This document shows, piece after piece, positions 5,882 through 7,899 of a stretch of 7,899 nucleotides of DNA (position 1 is the stretch's first letter; each line of letters begins with the position of its first letter). A program made the translations under genes and the position numbers. The notes below the pieces were generated by a model. It searched no databases, was not told where the DNA came from, and worked only from the letters and a program-made list of their open reading frames with translations. Location: NCBI GenBank assembly GCA_965603355.1, contig CBFDCQ010000111.1:1-7899 (forward strand). Reading direction: 5' to 3'. This DNA is from CBFDCQ01 sp965603355 (GTDB taxonomy: Bacteria > Hydrogenedentota > CAZGCA01 > CBFDCQ01).

Positions 5882-7432
5882 CTACCTCGTCCAGAGCCTC
5901 TTCCTTGCGCGACGCGACCCTGTTACTCCCAAAACCGTCAGCCACACGATGCAGAGCAGCACGAAAAGGTTCCCGACGAGCCTGTACATCGAGAACCGTT
6001 TCTCGGCGCCCACATCCTCGATAGACCATCCCCTGACGAACACGGGCTCCTCCGCAGACCCCACCCGAGACTTAACGGCACCCCACGGATCTATGAAACA
6101 GGATATGCCGGTATTGGCGGACCGCACAAGCCACATCCGGTTCTCCACAGCGCGAAACACGCAGATGGCGAGATCCTGGAACGCCGCCGCGCTCCTTCCG
6201 AACCAGGCAGTATTGGTTATCGTTATAAGGAAATCCGTATCCTCACGAGCCATCGCTCGAACCAGGTCCGGGAAGACGGTCTCAAAGCATATGAGCGTTC
6301 CGAACTTCACGCCGCGCACGTTGAACACTGTTCTTCTCTTGCCGGGACTCAGGTCCGACAATACAGGCATGATCCTCCCAATGAAGGGGAATACCCTTCT
6401 AAGCGGCACATACTCCCCGAAGGGAGCGAGGTGCATCTTGTCGTACCAGTCGACTATCTCCCCGTCGGCGTTGATCAGGTAAGCGGAGTTGAAGTGTCCC
6501 TGCTCCGGCGTTTGCCCCGCGCGAATAGCTCCCAGGAGTAGATGCACGTCTCTGTAGTCCGCGTACCTCTCCACATCTTCCTTGATACGCGGGTTCAGTT
6601 CCAGACTGGCGGGAATGGCAGATTCCGACCATACGATAAGTTCCGCGCCGTCGCTCGCAGCTTCGCTGCTCAACCGCTCGTGCACGAACACGGAGTCGGC
6701 CAGATAGTCCGGATTCCACTTCACATCCTGCGGGAAGTCGCCTTGAATTACTGCAACCCGCAACGTTTTCCCGGTCTGCCCCGCACGCATTAACACACCG
6801 CCCAACGGGATCAGACCGAACACGAGCACGGCAACGGCCAATCGCAACTGGCGACGTTGGCCCTCGACTATCACAGAGTAGATCATTGTGTTAGCGAGGA
6901 CAACAATGGCCGATACCAGGAAGACTCCTCCCACCGATGCCCACTGCAATACTCCGGGAGCGTATGCCTGCGTGTACCCGACCAGCGCCCAGCCGAACCC
7001 CGTGAAAAGCTTGCTTTCCACATATTCAAGCAAGATCCATATGGCTGCGCCGGTGAACCACACGCGCGCGCCGAACTTCTCCCGCGCAAAGGACGTCAGC
7101 AACCCGAAAAGGCCCCAGTAGACTGCCAGATAGGCAACCAGAAGGATCACTCCCGCCAGTACCACTCCGCCCACCCAGTAAACCAGCGAGAAGAGCCAGT
7201 GCAGAACCAGAGCGAAAAAGACGAACCCGGCTAAATAGCACAGCGCGAACGACGTACGACGTCCCTTGCCCCTTATGGCCAGCAGCAGTGGGACAAGCGC
7301 AAACCAGGACAACAACCACAGGCGGAAGTTCAAAAACGGCAGCGCCATCAACACGCCCGAAAGGCACGCCAGTAGCGCATCCCCGACCGGTGGCGTCTCC
7401 CTTGCGCGACTAGTTCGTATGGCTAGTTTCAT
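5882..7432 (-). CDS. lnt: Apolipoprotein N-acyltransferase
   Basis: An inner-membrane enzyme that transfers an acyl chain from phospholipid to the N-terminal cysteine of lipoproteins, the last maturation step before Lol sorting. From ATG 7432 it has 516 residues, close to the roughly 512 of E. coli Lnt. Several N-terminal membrane helices (about 20-215) include LLSWFALVPLLLAI and VFFALVLHWLFSLVYWVGGV. A nitrilase-like periplasmic domain follows, with Glu270 (LIVWSES), Lys332 (YDKMHLAPFGEYVPLR) and Cys382 (TLICFETVFPD) as the triad. The later segment NTAWFGRS, RAVENRMWLVRSANTG and IDPWG is typical, and a last helix lies near the C-terminus. The frame also opens at TTG 7492 with GAGG 4 nt upstream, adding 20 polar residues; the ATG lacks a clear ribosome binding site. 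I prefer the ATG because its length and spacing to the first helix fit the family. The stop lies 6 bp before argS. Confidence 0.96.
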   Translation of the reverse strand: MKLAIRTSRARETPPVGDALLACLSGVLMALPFLNFRLWLLSWFALVPLLLAIRGKGRRTSFALCYLAGFVFFALVLHWLFSLVYWVGGVVLAGVILLVAYLAVYWGLFGLLTSFAREKFGARVWFTGAAIWILLEYVESKLFTGFGWALVGYTQAYAPGVLQWASVGGVFLVSAIVVLANTMIYSVIVEGQRRQLRLAVAVLVFGLIPLGGVLMRAGQTGKTLRVAVIQGDFPQDVKWNPDYLADSVFVHERLSSEAASDGAELIVWSESAIPASLELNPRIKEDVERYADYRDVHLLLGAIRAGQTPEQGHFNSAYLINADGEIVDWYDKMHLAPFGEYVPLRRVFPFIGRIMPVLSDLSPGKRRTVFNVRGVKFGTLICFETVFPDLVRAMAREDTDFLITITNTAWFGRSAAAFQDLAICVFRAVENRMWLVRSANTGISCFIDPWGAVKSRVGSAEEPVFVRGWSIEDVGAEKRFSMYRLVGNLFVLLCIVWLTVLGVTGSRRARKRLWTR

Positions 7433-7555
7433 AGCGGATTGACCACGCGCGAGCTGTTTCCGGGCAGCCTGAAGGACGGATACCCTCGCCAATATGCCTC
7501 GTTAGGCCGCACTCAGATACCATTACCCCTGCCATCGACAATTCCCGGATGGTCC

Positions 7556-7570
7556 AGGTATGATATACCT
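7556..7570. repeat. Perfect 6-bp-arm palindrome in the lnt leader
   Basis: AGGTAT-GAT-ATACCT is a perfect inverted repeat with a 3-bp centre. It sits about 25-40 bp downstream of the predicted lnt transcription start and 63 bp before the TTG at 7492. It could be a roadblock-type operator or form a short mRNA stem. No cognate regulator is visible. Confidence 0.35.
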
Positions 7571-7599
7571 TCTCCCCACAACCCAAAACCCTTACGCCG

Positions 7600-7629
7600 A
7601 TGCTAACATGCCGGTTTCGCGGCTGTCAA
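7600..7629 (-). promoter_or_regulatory. Sigma70-type promoter for the lnt-argS operon
   Basis: On the minus strand a perfect -35 TTGACA (7624-7629) is followed after 18 bases by the -10 TAGCAT (7600-7605, 4 of 6). The -10 is preceded by TGT, an extended -10 motif. Transcription would begin near 7593, leaving a leader of 100 to 160 nt depending on which lnt start is used. Confidence 0.6.
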
Positions 7630-7772
7630 GCGCGGTACGCCCAGGGCGTGACCGATCCCCGGAATGCCCGTCACTTCCGGTGAAGCTTGACTTTTCGGCG
7701 TACAATGGCTGGTTTAACACAAGAAGACGTTGGGGCTGCGACACACTAACCGCGCAATTGGAGAACTCAAGG

Positions 7773-7898
7773 ATGGGTGCGCCCAAGAAGGTTGTCCAGA
7801 TTTACGCCACCGACCTCCAGATCGACCGGCTGGTGTACGAACTGTACGACCTGACCGACGAGGAAATCAAGATCGTCGAGGAGGCCACCGCGAAGTAG
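7773..7898 (+). CDS. 41-residue orphan protein resembling the C-terminal tail of Eco57I/type IIG R-M enzymes
   Basis: A short complete ORF, ATG 7773 to TAG 7896-7898, with GGAG 9 nt upstream (7760-7763). Its core, TDLQIDRLVYELYDLTDEEIKIVEE, resembles the extreme C-terminal peptide of many Eco57I-like and other TaqI-type N6-adenine methylase/restriction proteins, where the pattern IDxLVYxLYxLTxEEIxIVE is familiar. Nothing of the methylase (NPPY motif) or target-recognition domain is present upstream in any frame. It is probably either a degraded remnant of such a gene or a free-standing small protein built from that tail. The frame is open upstream to 7560, but the extension is unlike any domain I know, so the start with the ribosome binding site is preferred. 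No convincing promoter is seen. The peptide is charged, acidic at its end and should be helical, with no signal or membrane segment. Family resemblance is from memory of the motif, and expression is unproven. Confidence 0.5.
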   Translation: MGAPKKVVQIYATDLQIDRLVYELYDLTDEEIKIVEEATAK

Positions 7899-7899
7899 G

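Larger units (their letters stand above)
7433..7772. other. Divergent intergenic region upstream of lnt
   Basis: About 340 bp (280 if lnt starts at TTG 7492) separate lnt from the small plus-strand ORF. It holds the lnt promoter and the 15-bp palindrome. It also holds an inverted repeat CCGGAA (7659-7664) with TTCCGG (7675-7680), which has a 10-base loop and no T-run. A plus-strand TTGACT (7687-7692) and a TACAAT (7701-7706) are only 8 bp apart, so they cannot serve as one promoter. A plus-strand frame stays open through here from 7560, but its translation shows no recognisable domain. Confidence 0.5.

Noticed and set aside
7659..7680. CCGGAA...TTCCGG inverted repeat as a terminator or attachment site
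   Set aside because: It has 6-bp arms with a 10-base loop, no T-run and no integrase or second copy nearby, so it is recorded only within the intergenic entry.
7560..7772. Upstream extension of the plus-strand small ORF to an ATG at 7560
   Set aside because: The added residues show no family resemblance and overlap the lnt promoter region and palindrome. The ATG at 7773 has a proper ribosome binding site directly before the conserved peptide.

Overview
The window is a compact bacterial chromosomal segment of moderately high GC. All six full-length genes lie on the minus strand, and one small ORF lies on the plus strand at the right end. There is no sign of phage, insertion sequence, CRISPR, tRNA or rRNA. 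The gene set is apolipoprotein N-acyltransferase, arginyl-tRNA synthetase, a B12-binding corrinoid protein, xylulokinase, a ThuA-like lipoprotein and a TIM-barrel sugar isomerase. Lnt together with a lipobox protein points to a diderm (outer-membrane) bacterium. Linked ThuA and sugar-isomerase genes and a stand-alone corrinoid protein are common in uncultured heterotrophs of groups such as Planctomycetota, Armatimonadota or Hydrogenedentota. The phylum cannot be fixed from the sequence alone.

Reading in the direction of minus-strand transcription (right to left), there are three transcription units, each with a recognisable sigma70-type promoter. Unit 1 is lnt (about 7432-5882) then argS (5875-4196). 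The genes are 6 bp apart, with the argS ribosome binding site inside the last codons of lnt. Its promoter is at 7600-7629. Unit 2 is a corrinoid protein (4014-3379) then a xylulokinase-type FGGY kinase (3327-1810), 51 bp apart. It is preceded by a strong promoter at 4105-4133 with a perfect TATAAT box. Unit 3 is a ThuA-like lipoprotein (1641-865) then a sugar phosphate isomerase/epimerase-like protein (868-14), joined by a 4-bp ATGA overlap. It is driven by an extended -10 promoter at 1723-1751.

Unit 1 is housekeeping: lipoprotein maturation and tRNA charging. Unit 2 pairs a cobalamin-dependent methyl carrier with a sugar kinase but has no methyltransferase in the window, so the methyl donor and acceptor are unknown. 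Unit 3 looks like peripheral carbohydrate metabolism, with one product probably exported and lipid-anchored and the other cytoplasmic. Each of the three promoter regions carries a short inverted repeat that could be an operator.

At the right end, divergent from lnt, a 41-codon ORF with its own ribosome binding site resembles only the extreme C-terminal tail of Eco57I/type IIG-like restriction-modification enzymes. This orphan tail and the corrinoid-kinase pairing are the least ordinary items here. I see no complete new multi-gene defence or mobile system.
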